The notes beneath the pieces were generated by a model, which had not been told where the DNA came from, ran no database searches, and saw only the letters and a list, made by a program, of their open reading frames with translations. The position numbers and the translations under genes are program-made. This document shows positions 1 through 8,785 of a stretch of DNA of 64,000 nt, in pieces (position 1 is the first letter of the stretch; each line of letters starts with the position of its first letter). The stretch is from Leptolyngbya sp. O-77. Lineage in GTDB: Bacteria > Cyanobacteriota > Cyanobacteriia > Elainellales > Elainellaceae. The stretch covers positions 2,455,001-2,519,000 of the forward strand of contig NZ_AP017367.1 of the NCBI RefSeq assembly GCF_001548395.1, in the 5' to 3' direction.

Positions 1-396
1 GGAAACGCTTACCCAGCAGTCGCCGGGGCTGAGCCTACGATATTTCTTCTGAATGCGATCGCGCAATTCCAGATAGCCCCTGGAATAGTAGAGCAACTGC
101 CGCTGTCGCCGCGCCTCATCCAGCGCCGACGTGCCCTGGGAGGTGATCTGTCCACCCATCCAGTCGGTGAGTTCCGTCATGCAGACCGTGCGCCCGGCCA
201 ACAGCGCTTCGTAGGAGGTGGCCACGCCCGCCAGCCCGCCGCCGACAACCAGAATCTCGCAGTCTACGGTTTCATTTGGGGTGGGGCGATTGGGAGACGC
301 TGGAGCCTGGGCAGATGCAAATGGGGCAAGGGTCGTGAATCCGACCAGGGAGGCCAGAAAAGCCGCAAAGGAGCGCGTGCGTTTGTTTCGAGTCAT
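1..396 (-). CDS. FAD-dependent oxidoreductase, N-terminal part (truncated by window edge)
   Basis: The frame is open from an ATG at 396 down to base 1, giving 132 codons, so the C-terminal part lies outside the window. Residues 1 to about 28 look like a Sec signal peptide: basic NKRTRS, a hydrophobic stretch, then an A-S-A-Q-A cleavage-like end. A Rossmann FAD-binding start follows (EILVVGGGLAGVA) and then a WMGGQITSQG segment typical of FAD-dependent oxidoreductases of the flavoprotein/FAD_oxidored type. The substrate cannot be told from the visible part. The predicted protein would be exported with its cofactor or be periplasmic; export of a folded flavoprotein by Sec would be unusual, and no twin-arginine motif is visible. 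Confidence 0.75.
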   Translation of the reverse strand, partial: MTRNKRTRSFAAFLASLVGFTTLAPFASAQAPASPNRPTPNETVDCEILVVGGGLAGVATSYEALLAGRTVCMTELTDWMGGQITSQGTSALDEARRQRQLLYYSRGYLELRDRIQKKYRRLSPGDCWVSVS

Positions 397-670
397 ACCG
401 GGTGTCCATCAATCAGGGTCGGGGGTTGGGGCCTGGGGGTGGAGCTTGAGGCTGGAGCTTTGGGGTGCAGAGAGATTCACACGTCTTGTCTGTATTTGAA
501 CCGTGTCGGGCCCAGCTTTTGCAATGGCTAGACTAGCGCAATTGGGGCAAATGGCGGTGTGATGGGGGTGGCGTTGGCATCAGCGTTGCGGCGCAACATG
601 GCTCAGCAACATGGCTCAACGGTCTGCACCACCCCCAACAACACCCGATTCCTCCCACACTCCGCCACTT

Positions 671-1948
671 TTAATCCCTACGCTCGCTGTTCTCGCTCGT
701 CAGCAAGGATTGCACTAGCTCATACAGATCTGGCTCTGGCCGCCCTTCAATCTGGCGATTTTTCAGGTCGATCAGGCCTTGGGCCAGCGCGGGGGCACGG
801 TTTTTGTAGGTGCTGTTGGCGGTCAGCAGGTCGAGAAACACTTCCCGTTCCACTTGGTCGCGGCTGGCCTCTTCCCCCACAGGCGATTCAAACGTCCGTA
901 CATCCGCCTCAAACTTCAGCAGAAAGATCAGCGCGTTGCTGAGAGACTGAAGCTGCTGCTGGAGCGATCGCACGTCTAGCTCTGTCCGCTCAAATCCGAC
1001 CTCGCCCTCCAGCCGCAGTTCAACGATTGGCTGCGTATCGGGCTGGAGTTGCCCCAGAGAGATGGCTTGCTGAACCAGGGCGATCGCCGTTTGCTGCACG
1101 TCCTCAACGGTTTCCGAGCCGCGCAGGGTCTGCCTCAGCCGCACAATCGGCCGCTGGCGATAGTCGCGCTTCAGTTCTGCCCGGATGCCGTCTGGGCAAA
1201 TGTCCACCAGATACGCGCCCCGCTCAAACCGGGCTTCGTCTATGCTGTTGGCTTCTAGGGAGCCGGGATTAAACACCCAGCCCTCGATTTCGTAGTTTTT
1301 GTGAATGTGCCCCAGCGCTAAGTAATCCACGCCCGCCTGCTTCAGCGGCAGCAGGTCACCATAGCGCAGCGCCCCCTGATAGCGAGCGATCTGCCCCTCC
1401 AGCCCGTGGTGAAACAGCAGCACCGTCGGCCCTGGCGCAGGCGGCAATTCCCCAATGGCAGCGGCAATTTGCTCGATCGCCCTAGGAGCCGTCGAGCCAT
1501 ACCAGCTAGACCCCAGCACCCGCACGCCGCAGGGCAGGTCGATGTAGCCGCCGTGCTTCGTCTCCGCATCCCAGGGCGAATAGAACGGTTCGCCCCGCGC
1601 CACGTCCCCCGGCTCCAGCAGGTACAGCATTTCCCAATCTGCCAGATAGCGCAGCCAGCTTGTATTTACGCCGTAGGGTCGGTTGTCGTGGTTGCCCTCG
1701 ATGGCCAAAACGGGAATGCCTGCATCTTTGAGGAGGGATAGCACCGCCTGCGCCTGATTCAAGATGTTCGGCTGAAGATTGCGATGCTCGAAAAGATCGC
1801 CCGCAACCAGCACAAAGTCTACCTGAGGGGCAATCGCATACCGTTCGACCACATCCATCAGCGTGTAAAAGAAATCCTGCGTCCGCACTTTGTTGTCATA
1901 GCGGTCGAAGCCTAGGTGAATATCGGCGATGTGAAGGAATCGAGGCAT
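671..1948 (-). CDS. DNA repair exonuclease, SbcD/Mre11-like metallophosphoesterase
   Basis: A 425-residue protein. The N-terminal ~240 residues carry the calcineurin-like phosphoesterase motifs in order: HIADIHLG (D-x-H), VLVAGDLFEH (GD), AIEGNHDNR (GNHD/N), LLFHHGLEG and LALGHIHKNYE (GHxH). These bind two metal ions in SbcD/Mre11 nucleases, which trim DNA ends together with an SbcC/Rad50 ATPase. No SbcC partner is next to it here. The C-terminal ~170 residues are the capping/accessory part and end in a charged helix. folP lies 81 bases upstream on the same strand, so co-transcription is possible. The family assignment is firm; the exact partner and substrate are inference. Confidence 0.85.
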   Translation of the reverse strand: MPRFLHIADIHLGFDRYDNKVRTQDFFYTLMDVVERYAIAPQVDFVLVAGDLFEHRNLQPNILNQAQAVLSLLKDAGIPVLAIEGNHDNRPYGVNTSWLRYLADWEMLYLLEPGDVARGEPFYSPWDAETKHGGYIDLPCGVRVLGSSWYGSTAPRAIEQIAAAIGELPPAPGPTVLLFHHGLEGQIARYQGALRYGDLLPLKQAGVDYLALGHIHKNYEIEGWVFNPGSLEANSIDEARFERGAYLVDICPDGIRAELKRDYRQRPIVRLRQTLRGSETVEDVQQTAIALVQQAISLGQLQPDTQPIVELRLEGEVGFERTELDVRSLQQQLQSLSNALIFLLKFEADVRTFESPVGEEASRDQVEREVFLDLLTANSTYKNRAPALAQGLIDLKNRQIEGRPEPDLYELVQSLLTSENSERRD

Positions 1949-2029
1949 GGGGGGAGCTAGAGTATGAATGTTCTATCACGCTATTTCTATAACGCTATCT
2001 CACCTTGCACCGCTCTGGCACTCTGACCT

Positions 2030-2887
2030 TCAAACTCCCCGCCCAATCGCATCCGCCACGCGGCACACATCCCGCATCTCAGCCACATCGTGGACGCGCA
2101 GGATATCGGCTCCGTAGGCGATCGCCATCGCGCAGGCCGCCGCCGTACCCCAGATTCGCTGCTTCGGATCAGGCTGGTTGAGGATATGCCCAATGAAGCT
2201 CTTGCGGGACGGACCGATCAGGATGGGGCAGCCGAGGGGCTTGAAGACCTCGATGCGGCGCAATAGCTCCAGGCTTTGGGCGGCGGTTTTGGCGAAGCCG
2301 ATGCCGGGGTCGATAGCGATGTGGTGATGGGGGATGCCGCGGGCGATCGCCCCTTCAATGCGCCGCGCCAAAAAGTCGTAGACTTCCTGCACCACATCCT
2401 GATAGTCGGTCAATTGCTGCATGGTTTTGGGCGTGCCGCGAATGTGCATCAGCACGATGGGCACGCCCAGTTCCGCCACGGTGGGCAGCATCGCCTCGTC
2501 GAAGGTGGCTCCCGAAATATCGTTGATGATATTGGCTCCAGCGGCGATCGCCGCTCTGGCCACGGCGGCCTTGGTCGTATCAACGGAAATCAGCGTATCC
2601 AGCGGCGCAAAATCATCAGCCCCCTGGCGGATTGCCTGGATCACCGGAATCACCCGGCGCAACTCTTCCTCCAGCGCCACATCTTCGGCCTGGGGACGGG
2701 TGGACTGGCCGCCAATATCCAGTACGTCTGCGCCGTCTTTTGCCAGCCGATGGGCCTGCTGGAGCGCAGAGTGGAGCTGGTCAAACTGGCCGCCATCGCT
2801 AAAGCTGTCCGGCGTGACATTCAGCACGCCCATCAAATATGTGCGATCGCCCCAAATAAGCTGGCGATCGCCAGAAAACTGCCACAT
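2030..2887 (-). CDS. folP: dihydropteroate synthase
   Basis: Folate biosynthesis: condenses p-aminobenzoate with hydroxymethyl-dihydropterin pyrophosphate to give dihydropteroate. The TIM-barrel signature motifs are all present: GVLNVTPDSFSDGG near the N terminus, GADVLDIGGQSTRP, NDISG, IDPGIGFAKT and GPSRKSF (pterin/phosphate binding), then the terminal RVHDV segment. The length (285 residues) is normal. The ATG at 2887 was chosen; a GTG two codons upstream (2893) is also possible and neither has a strong Shine-Dalgarno. The gene is followed by the SbcD-like gene. It is a housekeeping enzyme with nothing unusual. Confidence 0.93.
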   Translation of the reverse strand: MWQFSGDRQLIWGDRTYLMGVLNVTPDSFSDGGQFDQLHSALQQAHRLAKDGADVLDIGGQSTRPQAEDVALEEELRRVIPVIQAIRQGADDFAPLDTLISVDTTKAAVARAAIAAGANIINDISGATFDEAMLPTVAELGVPIVLMHIRGTPKTMQQLTDYQDVVQEVYDFLARRIEGAIARGIPHHHIAIDPGIGFAKTAAQSLELLRRIEVFKPLGCPILIGPSRKSFIGHILNQPDPKQRIWGTAAACAMAIAYGADILRVHDVAEMRDVCRVADAIGRGV

Positions 2888-3565
2888 TTCCACACTTTCA
2901 ACGAGTTTTAACGAGTTTTAATTTGAAGCTTGCGTATGCTTTGCGTTAAAAATTCTGATCCTTAGTCGAGAATACTGAGATTTCGGGCACTCTAAAATTA
3001 AGCCCAGAGACAGTCTCGCTGCAACTCCGGGTGAACACAGAACTTCATCTACCGCATTCACCGCATTTTTACTGAAAAAGCGACTTTACGGCACTGCTGC
3101 TGCGAAATGAAGGCTTTTGGGAAATAGGAACCTAACTAGGGGCGATCGCCCGACCTTCAGGCACTGCTTTATCCCAGCGTCTACCCCTGACCATATAAGC
3201 CAGACGAAATCAAACCAGATCAATCGCAGACCGAATCTCGATTTTTGAAGCGAATCAGGGAATTAGTAAAGAGAGCCAAAAGAGAGCCATTGGGTTAAAC
3301 CGAATTTAGCATCGAACTCCAAGCTAAACCGCAAAACGTTTAGTTTTCAACCGTTTGGACAGCCTCATTTCAGCATCCTCAAAGGCTCACACCAGCCCTT
3401 GCAGAGGATTGGATTGTTCGCGTCATAGAGCGCGTCTAGACATAGAGCGCGTCTAGCAAAGTCTGACAAGTTCGGCAATCCTGAATGAATGCAGTCTGGC
3501 TTTTAGTCTCAACTCAGCCTCTCACCTTTAGCACCTGACCCCAGCACACACTAAAGAGGGTGGAT
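2888..3565. other. intergenic region between divergent folP and the signalling operon
   Basis: About 680 bases without a convincing gene. It must hold the promoters of folP (minus) and of the histidine-kinase operon (plus), but no strong -35/-10 pair stands out. It contains a doubled ACGAGTTTTA near 2899-2920 and the 17-base direct duplication listed separately. Confidence 0.5.
3424..3456. repeat. 17-base tandem duplication upstream of the signalling operon
   Basis: CATAGAGCGCGTCTAGA occurs at 3424-3440 and is repeated directly, minus the last base, at 3441-3456, about 110 bases before the first kinase gene. The half-unit CTAGA/TCTAG gives it partial dyad character. It could be a doubled regulator site or replication slippage; the sequence alone does not decide. 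Confidence 0.7.
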
Positions 3566-6500
3566 ATGGAGAAACTTGGGCAAAACCGCACCACCGAGCG
3601 GATTAACTTAGTGGCGCTGCTGCTAATTTTTATCCTGCCGTTTGCAATGGTGGTCTACCAACTGGTGGCAGAGGTCAACCAGCGAATTAACTTTGCCCAA
3701 TATGAAATTTTTGGGAATGCCTATTTGCGCCCGCTGGAACAATTGATGCTGGACTTACCTCAGGGACGACGACTGGCCCAGCAGGCAGCCCAAGATTCGT
3801 CCTTGGAGGCGTTAACCCAGTCACAGGAAGCGTTTCAGAACCAGATCGACCTGGATCTAGCACAACTGCAAGCGGTTGAACGGCAGTTTGGGCAGCGTCT
3901 CCAGACCCCAGAGCGCTATAGGGCATTCGTGCAAAGTTGGGAGATGCTCCAGGCAGGGGTAGATGCGACAGGCACGCCGCTCAGCCCAGATGAGGTGCAG
4001 GCTCGATATACCCAACTGATTGCTCAGGTGCGCGGGCTAATTTCTCAGGTGGGCGACGCTTCTAATCTGATTCTCGATCCAGATCTGGATAGCTATTACT
4101 TGATGGATCTGGCCTTGCTCAAGCTGCCCAGCGCTCAAGACCTGATGGCGCAAGTGCAGCAGCTTGGGGAGTTGGTTGTGCAGCGGCGATCGCTCTCGCC
4201 GGAAGAAAAGGGTCGCCTGCTGGTGCTGATGGGTCGGCTCCAGGAAACGATTCGAGACGGCCGCACCAGCCTGAACACGGCCATTCAGCATAACCCTGCG
4301 CTGCGAATCCCTCTAGAAGCGCCGATGCAGACGCTAACCAAACAGACCGATCGGTTTCTGGCAGCGCTAAAGGAAGCCATTACCCAGTCCAAAACCGTGC
4401 AGGTGCAGCCCACAGCGTATGACCCGGCTGCTTATGAGGCTGCTGCGACTGAAATGCTTGCCGCCAGCCATGCCTTCTGGCAAGACACCTCTACCCAGCT
4501 CGATCGCCTGCTGGAGGGGCGAATTCAGAGGTTTGCCCGCAAGATTTACACTGTTGAAGCGTTTGCGCTGCTGGTGATGGTGACGGTGCTTTACGTGTTT
4601 ATCTCGTTTGCCCGAAACCTGGTCAGCCAGCGGCGATCGCAGACTCGCCTCGCCACCCAACACGCCCTTACTCGCATCCTGTCGGAAGCCACCACCCTAG
4701 AAGAGTCTGCACCCCAAATTCTTCAAACGATTTGCGAAAGCTTCCGCTGGGACGTGGGTGAACTGCGCCGCCTCGACCCAGCAACCAAAACGCTGGTCTA
4801 TGTGGCAGGCTGGCATTGCCCACAGCTAGACGCAGCCCAGCTTGAGTCAGACTTGTGGAAACGCCCCTTTGCCGACAGTGAAGGCATCATCGGACAGGTC
4901 GCCACAAGCCGCGAATCGCTTTGGCTAGCCGATATCGCCTGTGACGATTTATTTTTGCAGAAATCCGTTCGCAGATCGGCTATCGAAGCACTGGGGTTGC
5001 GGAGTTGGTTGGGGTTTCCCATCTTGAATGGAGACGAGGTGTTGGGCGTGATGTGTTTCCTCAGCCTCGACGCACAAAAGCCCGATGCCGACCTGCTCAA
5101 GGTGATGACGACGATTGGTAGCCAAGTTGGGCAGTTTATCAAAATTCGGCTGTCGGAGGAGGCGCTACGCCAGAGCGAGGAACTGCAACGAATGGCGCTG
5201 AGCGCAGCCAAGATGGGCGCGTGGGATTGGAATGTTCTAACTGGCGAAGAAAACTGGTCAGAAGAAGCAGAGCGCATTTTTGGGCTGGAGCCAGGTGGCT
5301 TTACTCGAACCTATGCTGACTTCTTTGAATTTATCCATCCTGAAGACCGCGACAAAGTGAACGAAGCCCAAGCGCGATCGCTCCAGGATGGGGCCGACTA
5401 CGCACCGGAATATCGCATCGTGCTGCGCGACGGCAGCTTGCGCTGGATCACCAGCCGCGGCCGGGTGCTGCGCGATGCCGAGGGCAACCCCACGCGGCTG
5501 GTCGGCGTGACGATGGACATCACCGAACGAAAACAGTCGGAACTGGCCCTGTCCGAGAGCGAACGCCGTCTGCGGGCTGCTGAGGAAAAATACCGCAGTA
5601 TTTTTGAAAATGCAGTCACGGGTATTTTCCAGACCACTGCCGACGGCCGCTATCTCAGCGCCAACCCCGCCCTGGCCAAAATCTATGGCTATGAGTCTGT
5701 GGACACGCTGATGGAGGCACTGCAAGACATCGAGCATCAGCTATACGTAGACCCCACCCGGCGGCAGGACTTTATCGACCAGATGGCAGCCCACGGCGCA
5801 GTGGAGGATTTTGAGTCCCAGGTTTATCGCCAGGATGGAGAAATTATCTGGATTTCTGAAAATGCGATCGCCGTTCGAGATGACCAGGGCAACCTGCTGT
5901 ATTACGAAGGCACAGTCGAAGACATCACCCAGCGCAAGCAGGCTGAAGAAACTCTGAAGCGACAACTGGCAGCAATCGAGGCATCTGCTACAGGCGTGGG
6001 CATCCTCAACGCAGCAGGCGAATTTCTTTACCTCAACAGCGCCCACGCCACCATCTATGGCTACGACGACCCAGCAGAGCTAATCGGGCAATCCTGGACT
6101 GTTCTCTACCAATCCAAAGAGCTGGCGCGGTTTCAGCAGGAGATCATGCCAGAGTTTGCCCAGACAGGGCAGTGGCGCGGTGAGGCAATTGGCACTCGCA
6201 AAGACGGCAGCACTTTCCCTCAAGAGGTGTCTCTCACAGCGCTAGACGATGGCGGGCTGGTGTGTATCGTGCAGGATATTACCGCTCGTCGCCAGGCCGA
6301 TACTGCCCTGCGCGAACGAGAAGCCCGCTTTAGCTCGCTGGTAAATAATATTCCGGGTGTGGTTTACCGTTGCGCCTGCGATGAACACTGGACAATGGAA
6401 TACATCAGCGACCCGATTCGCGACCTGACAGGCTATGAGCCGCAGGAGTTCATCGGCAATCGACTACTAAGTATTAATGACATCACTCCAGCAGAGTATC

Positions 6501-8785
6501 GATCGACCATCACCCAGACAGTAGAACGGGCGATCGCCCAAAACCAGCCCTATATCCTGGAATACCCCATCCAGCACAAAGACGGCAGCACGCGCTGGGT
6601 CTACGAAAAAGGGCAGGGAATTTACGAAGACGGTAAGCTGCGCTGCCTCGACGGGGTGCTGTTCGACATCACCGAGCGTAAGCAGACCGAGGAGCGACTG
6701 CATCTGCTGGAGTCGGTCGTGGTCAATACCAACGATGCAGTGATGATTATGGAGGTGGGCGACCCAGCCAACCTCAAGATTGTCTATGTGAATGAAGCCT
6801 TTGCCCAGATGACAGGCTACATGCCAGAAGAAGTCATCGGCAAAAACCCTGCCATGTTCCAGGGGCCGGGCACTGACCGAGAGACAGTGGCGCAGGCGCG
6901 GGCCGATCTGGCGCAGTGGAAGTCGGTTCAGCTAGAGCTAATCAACTACCGCAAAGACGGCTCAGAATTTTGGGTGGAAATCGAGATGGTGGCGATCGCC
7001 AACCAGCGGGGAGAATACACCCACTGGATCTCGGTGCAGCGGGATATCAGCGATCGCAAAGCCGCCGAAGAAGCCCTGCGGAAAGGCAAAGAAGCCGCCG
7101 AAGAGGCCAACCGCGCCAAGAGCCAGTTCCTCGCCAACATGAGCCACGAGCTACGCACCCCGCTCAACGCCATCATCGGCTACAGCGAAATGCTGCAAGA
7201 AGAAGCTTACGACTTTGGCTATGGCGACATCGTGCCCGATTTAGAAAAAATTCGCGGCGCGGGTCAGCACCTGCTGGCGCTGATCAACGACATCCTCGAC
7301 ATTTCCAAAATCGAGGCGGGGCGCATGGAGCTATATCTAGAAACCTTCGAGCCAGAGTTGCTCTTGCTAGACGTGCAGGCGACCATCGAGCCGCTGATGG
7401 CCAAAAACCACAATACCTTCTCAATTCACTGCCCCGACGATCTGGGCACCATGCACGCCGACCTGACCAAGGTGCGCCAGTCGTTGTTTAACCTGCTGAG
7501 TAATGCCGCCAAATTTACCGAAAACGGCTCCGTCACCCTCACGGTCGAAAAGCGCGAAGTCACTAGCCTTGCTTACGATAACCCCGACGCGCCGCTCAGC
7601 CTTACGCCTGCCCCCTTCCTCCTGTTTCAAGTATCCGACACGGGCATCGGCATGACGGTCGAGCAGATGGCGAAAGTGTTCCAAGCCTTTACCCAGGCGG
7701 ACGCTTCGACCACGCGGAAATATGGCGGCACAGGGCTGGGGCTGGCCATCAGCCGCCGCTTTTGCCAGATGATGGGCGGCGACATCACGGTGTCGAGCGA
7801 GGTGGGTAAGGGCAGTACGTTTACAATCTGGCTGCCGATGGAGGTAGTCGATCCTAAGCAGATCGATGCCAAGCAGATAGAAGCGGCGATCGCCCCTGCC
7901 CTGGGCAATGTCCAGAATGGGGATCGCGACAGCGTTGCGGAGCAATATCGCAGCAGCGTTGCGGAGCAATATCGCTCCGCTGGTGATGGTGCTGGCGATC
8001 GCAAAACCGTGCTAGTGATCGACGACGACCCCGCCGTGCGCGACCTAGTGCAGCGCTATCTCACCAAAGAAGGCTTCCGGGTGGAAACAGCCGCCAACGG
8101 CACAGAAGGCTTGCAGCTTGCCCGCCAGATTCGCCCCGATGCCATCACGCTGGACGTGCTGATGCCCGACACAAACGGTTGGAGCGTGCTGTCAGCCTTC
8201 AAAGCCGATCCCGACTTGGCAGAAATTCCCGTTGTCGTGATGACGATTGTGGACGACAAAAGCCGGGGCTTTGCCTTGGGCGCAGCAGACTATCTCACCA
8301 AACCCATCGACTATCAGCGGCTGACCCACCTGCTGCAAAAATTTCAGCCCAATCGCCTAGGGGATGCGCTGGAGACTTGTCGAGTGCTGGTAGTCGAAGA
8401 CGACCCCAACATCCGCCAGATGTTTCGCCGAATGCTAGAGCGGGAACACTGGCAGGTAGCCGAGGCCGAGAACGGGCGCGTCGGACTACAGGCACTCAGC
8501 CAGCAGCGTCCCGACCTGATCTTGCTCGACCTGATGATGCCCGAAATGGACGGTTTTCAGTTCATCCACGCGGTGCGAGAGAACCCCGAATGGCGATCGC
8601 TCCCGATCGTCGTCGTCACGGCCCTCGATCTCACCCCGGCCGACCATCTGCGGCTAAATGGCTATGTGGAGCAAATCCTGCAAAAGGGCACCTACAGCCG
8701 CGACGAACTGCTGCATGAAGTCCATGATCTGGTGTTAACCTGCATTCGCCACCGTCCCACCGGGGTTCGGGAGGGTTCCCTATGA
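3566..8785 (+). CDS. multi-PAS hybrid sensor histidine kinase with two receiver domains
   Basis: A membrane sensor kinase of 1739 residues. Order of parts: TM helix (~15-35), a periplasmic helical sensor region, TM helix (~327-349), a GAF domain (~370-530), five PAS/PAC repeats (~540-1170, each ending in a D-I-T-x-R/K-K/R-Q-like PAC end), HisKA with phospho-acceptor His1194 in SHELRTPLN, HATPase_c (N-box SNAAKF, G boxes DTGIGM and GGTGLGLAIS), then two receivers with Asp1530 and Asp1655. The ATG at 3566 was chosen because AGAGG at 3555-3559 lies six bases before it; a GTG at 3560 is in frame but has no usable spacing. The stop overlaps the next ATG by four bases. A 24-base in-frame repeat lies in the linker before receiver 1. 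The signal sensed is not evident. Confidence 0.9.
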   Translation: MEKLGQNRTTERINLVALLLIFILPFAMVVYQLVAEVNQRINFAQYEIFGNAYLRPLEQLMLDLPQGRRLAQQAAQDSSLEALTQSQEAFQNQIDLDLAQLQAVERQFGQRLQTPERYRAFVQSWEMLQAGVDATGTPLSPDEVQARYTQLIAQVRGLISQVGDASNLILDPDLDSYYLMDLALLKLPSAQDLMAQVQQLGELVVQRRSLSPEEKGRLLVLMGRLQETIRDGRTSLNTAIQHNPALRIPLEAPMQTLTKQTDRFLAALKEAITQSKTVQVQPTAYDPAAYEAAATEMLAASHAFWQDTSTQLDRLLEGRIQRFARKIYTVEAFALLVMVTVLYVFISFARNLVSQRRSQTRLATQHALTRILSEATTLEESAPQILQTICESFRWDVGELRRLDPATKTLVYVAGWHCPQLDAAQLESDLWKRPFADSEGIIGQVATSRESLWLADIACDDLFLQKSVRRSAIEALGLRSWLGFPILNGDEVLGVMCFLSLDAQKPDADLLKVMTTIGSQVGQFIKIRLSEEALRQSEELQRMALSAAKMGAWDWNVLTGEENWSEEAERIFGLEPGGFTRTYADFFEFIHPEDRDKVNEAQARSLQDGADYAPEYRIVLRDGSLRWITSRGRVLRDAEGNPTRLVGVTMDITERKQSELALSESERRLRAAEEKYRSIFENAVTGIFQTTADGRYLSANPALAKIYGYESVDTLMEALQDIEHQLYVDPTRRQDFIDQMAAHGAVEDFESQVYRQDGEIIWISENAIAVRDDQGNLLYYEGTVEDITQRKQAEETLKRQLAAIEASATGVGILNAAGEFLYLNSAHATIYGYDDPAELIGQSWTVLYQSKELARFQQEIMPEFAQTGQWRGEAIGTRKDGSTFPQEVSLTALDDGGLVCIVQDITARRQADTALREREARFSSLVNNIPGVVYRCACDEHWTMEYISDPIRDLTGYEPQEFIGNRLLSINDITPAEYRSTITQTVERAIAQNQPYILEYPIQHKDGSTRWVYEKGQGIYEDGKLRCLDGVLFDITERKQTEERLHLLESVVVNTNDAVMIMEVGDPANLKIVYVNEAFAQMTGYMPEEVIGKNPAMFQGPGTDRETVAQARADLAQWKSVQLELINYRKDGSEFWVEIEMVAIANQRGEYTHWISVQRDISDRKAAEEALRKGKEAAEEANRAKSQFLANMSHELRTPLNAIIGYSEMLQEEAYDFGYGDIVPDLEKIRGAGQHLLALINDILDISKIEAGRMELYLETFEPELLLLDVQATIEPLMAKNHNTFSIHCPDDLGTMHADLTKVRQSLFNLLSNAAKFTENGSVTLTVEKREVTSLAYDNPDAPLSLTPAPFLLFQVSDTGIGMTVEQMAKVFQAFTQADASTTRKYGGTGLGLAISRRFCQMMGGDITVSSEVGKGSTFTIWLPMEVVDPKQIDAKQIEAAIAPALGNVQNGDRDSVAEQYRSSVAEQYRSAGDGAGDRKTVLVIDDDPAVRDLVQRYLTKEGFRVETAANGTEGLQLARQIRPDAITLDVLMPDTNGWSVLSAFKADPDLAEIPVVVMTIVDDKSRGFALGAADYLTKPIDYQRLTHLLQKFQPNRLGDALETCRVLVVEDDPNIRQMFRRMLEREHWQVAEAENGRVGLQALSQQRPDLILLDLMMPEMDGFQFIHAVRENPEWRSLPIVVVTALDLTPADHLRLNGYVEQILQKGTYSRDELLHEVHDLVLTCIRHRPTGVREGSL
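7931..7978 (+). repeat. 24-base in-frame tandem repeat within the first histidine kinase gene
   Basis: AGCGTTGCGGAGCAATATCGC at 7931-7951 recurs at 7955-7975 with period 24, coding two copies of SVAEQYRS between the ATPase domain and the first receiver. The period is a multiple of three, so the frame is kept. It lengthens a flexible interdomain linker. Confidence 0.85.
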
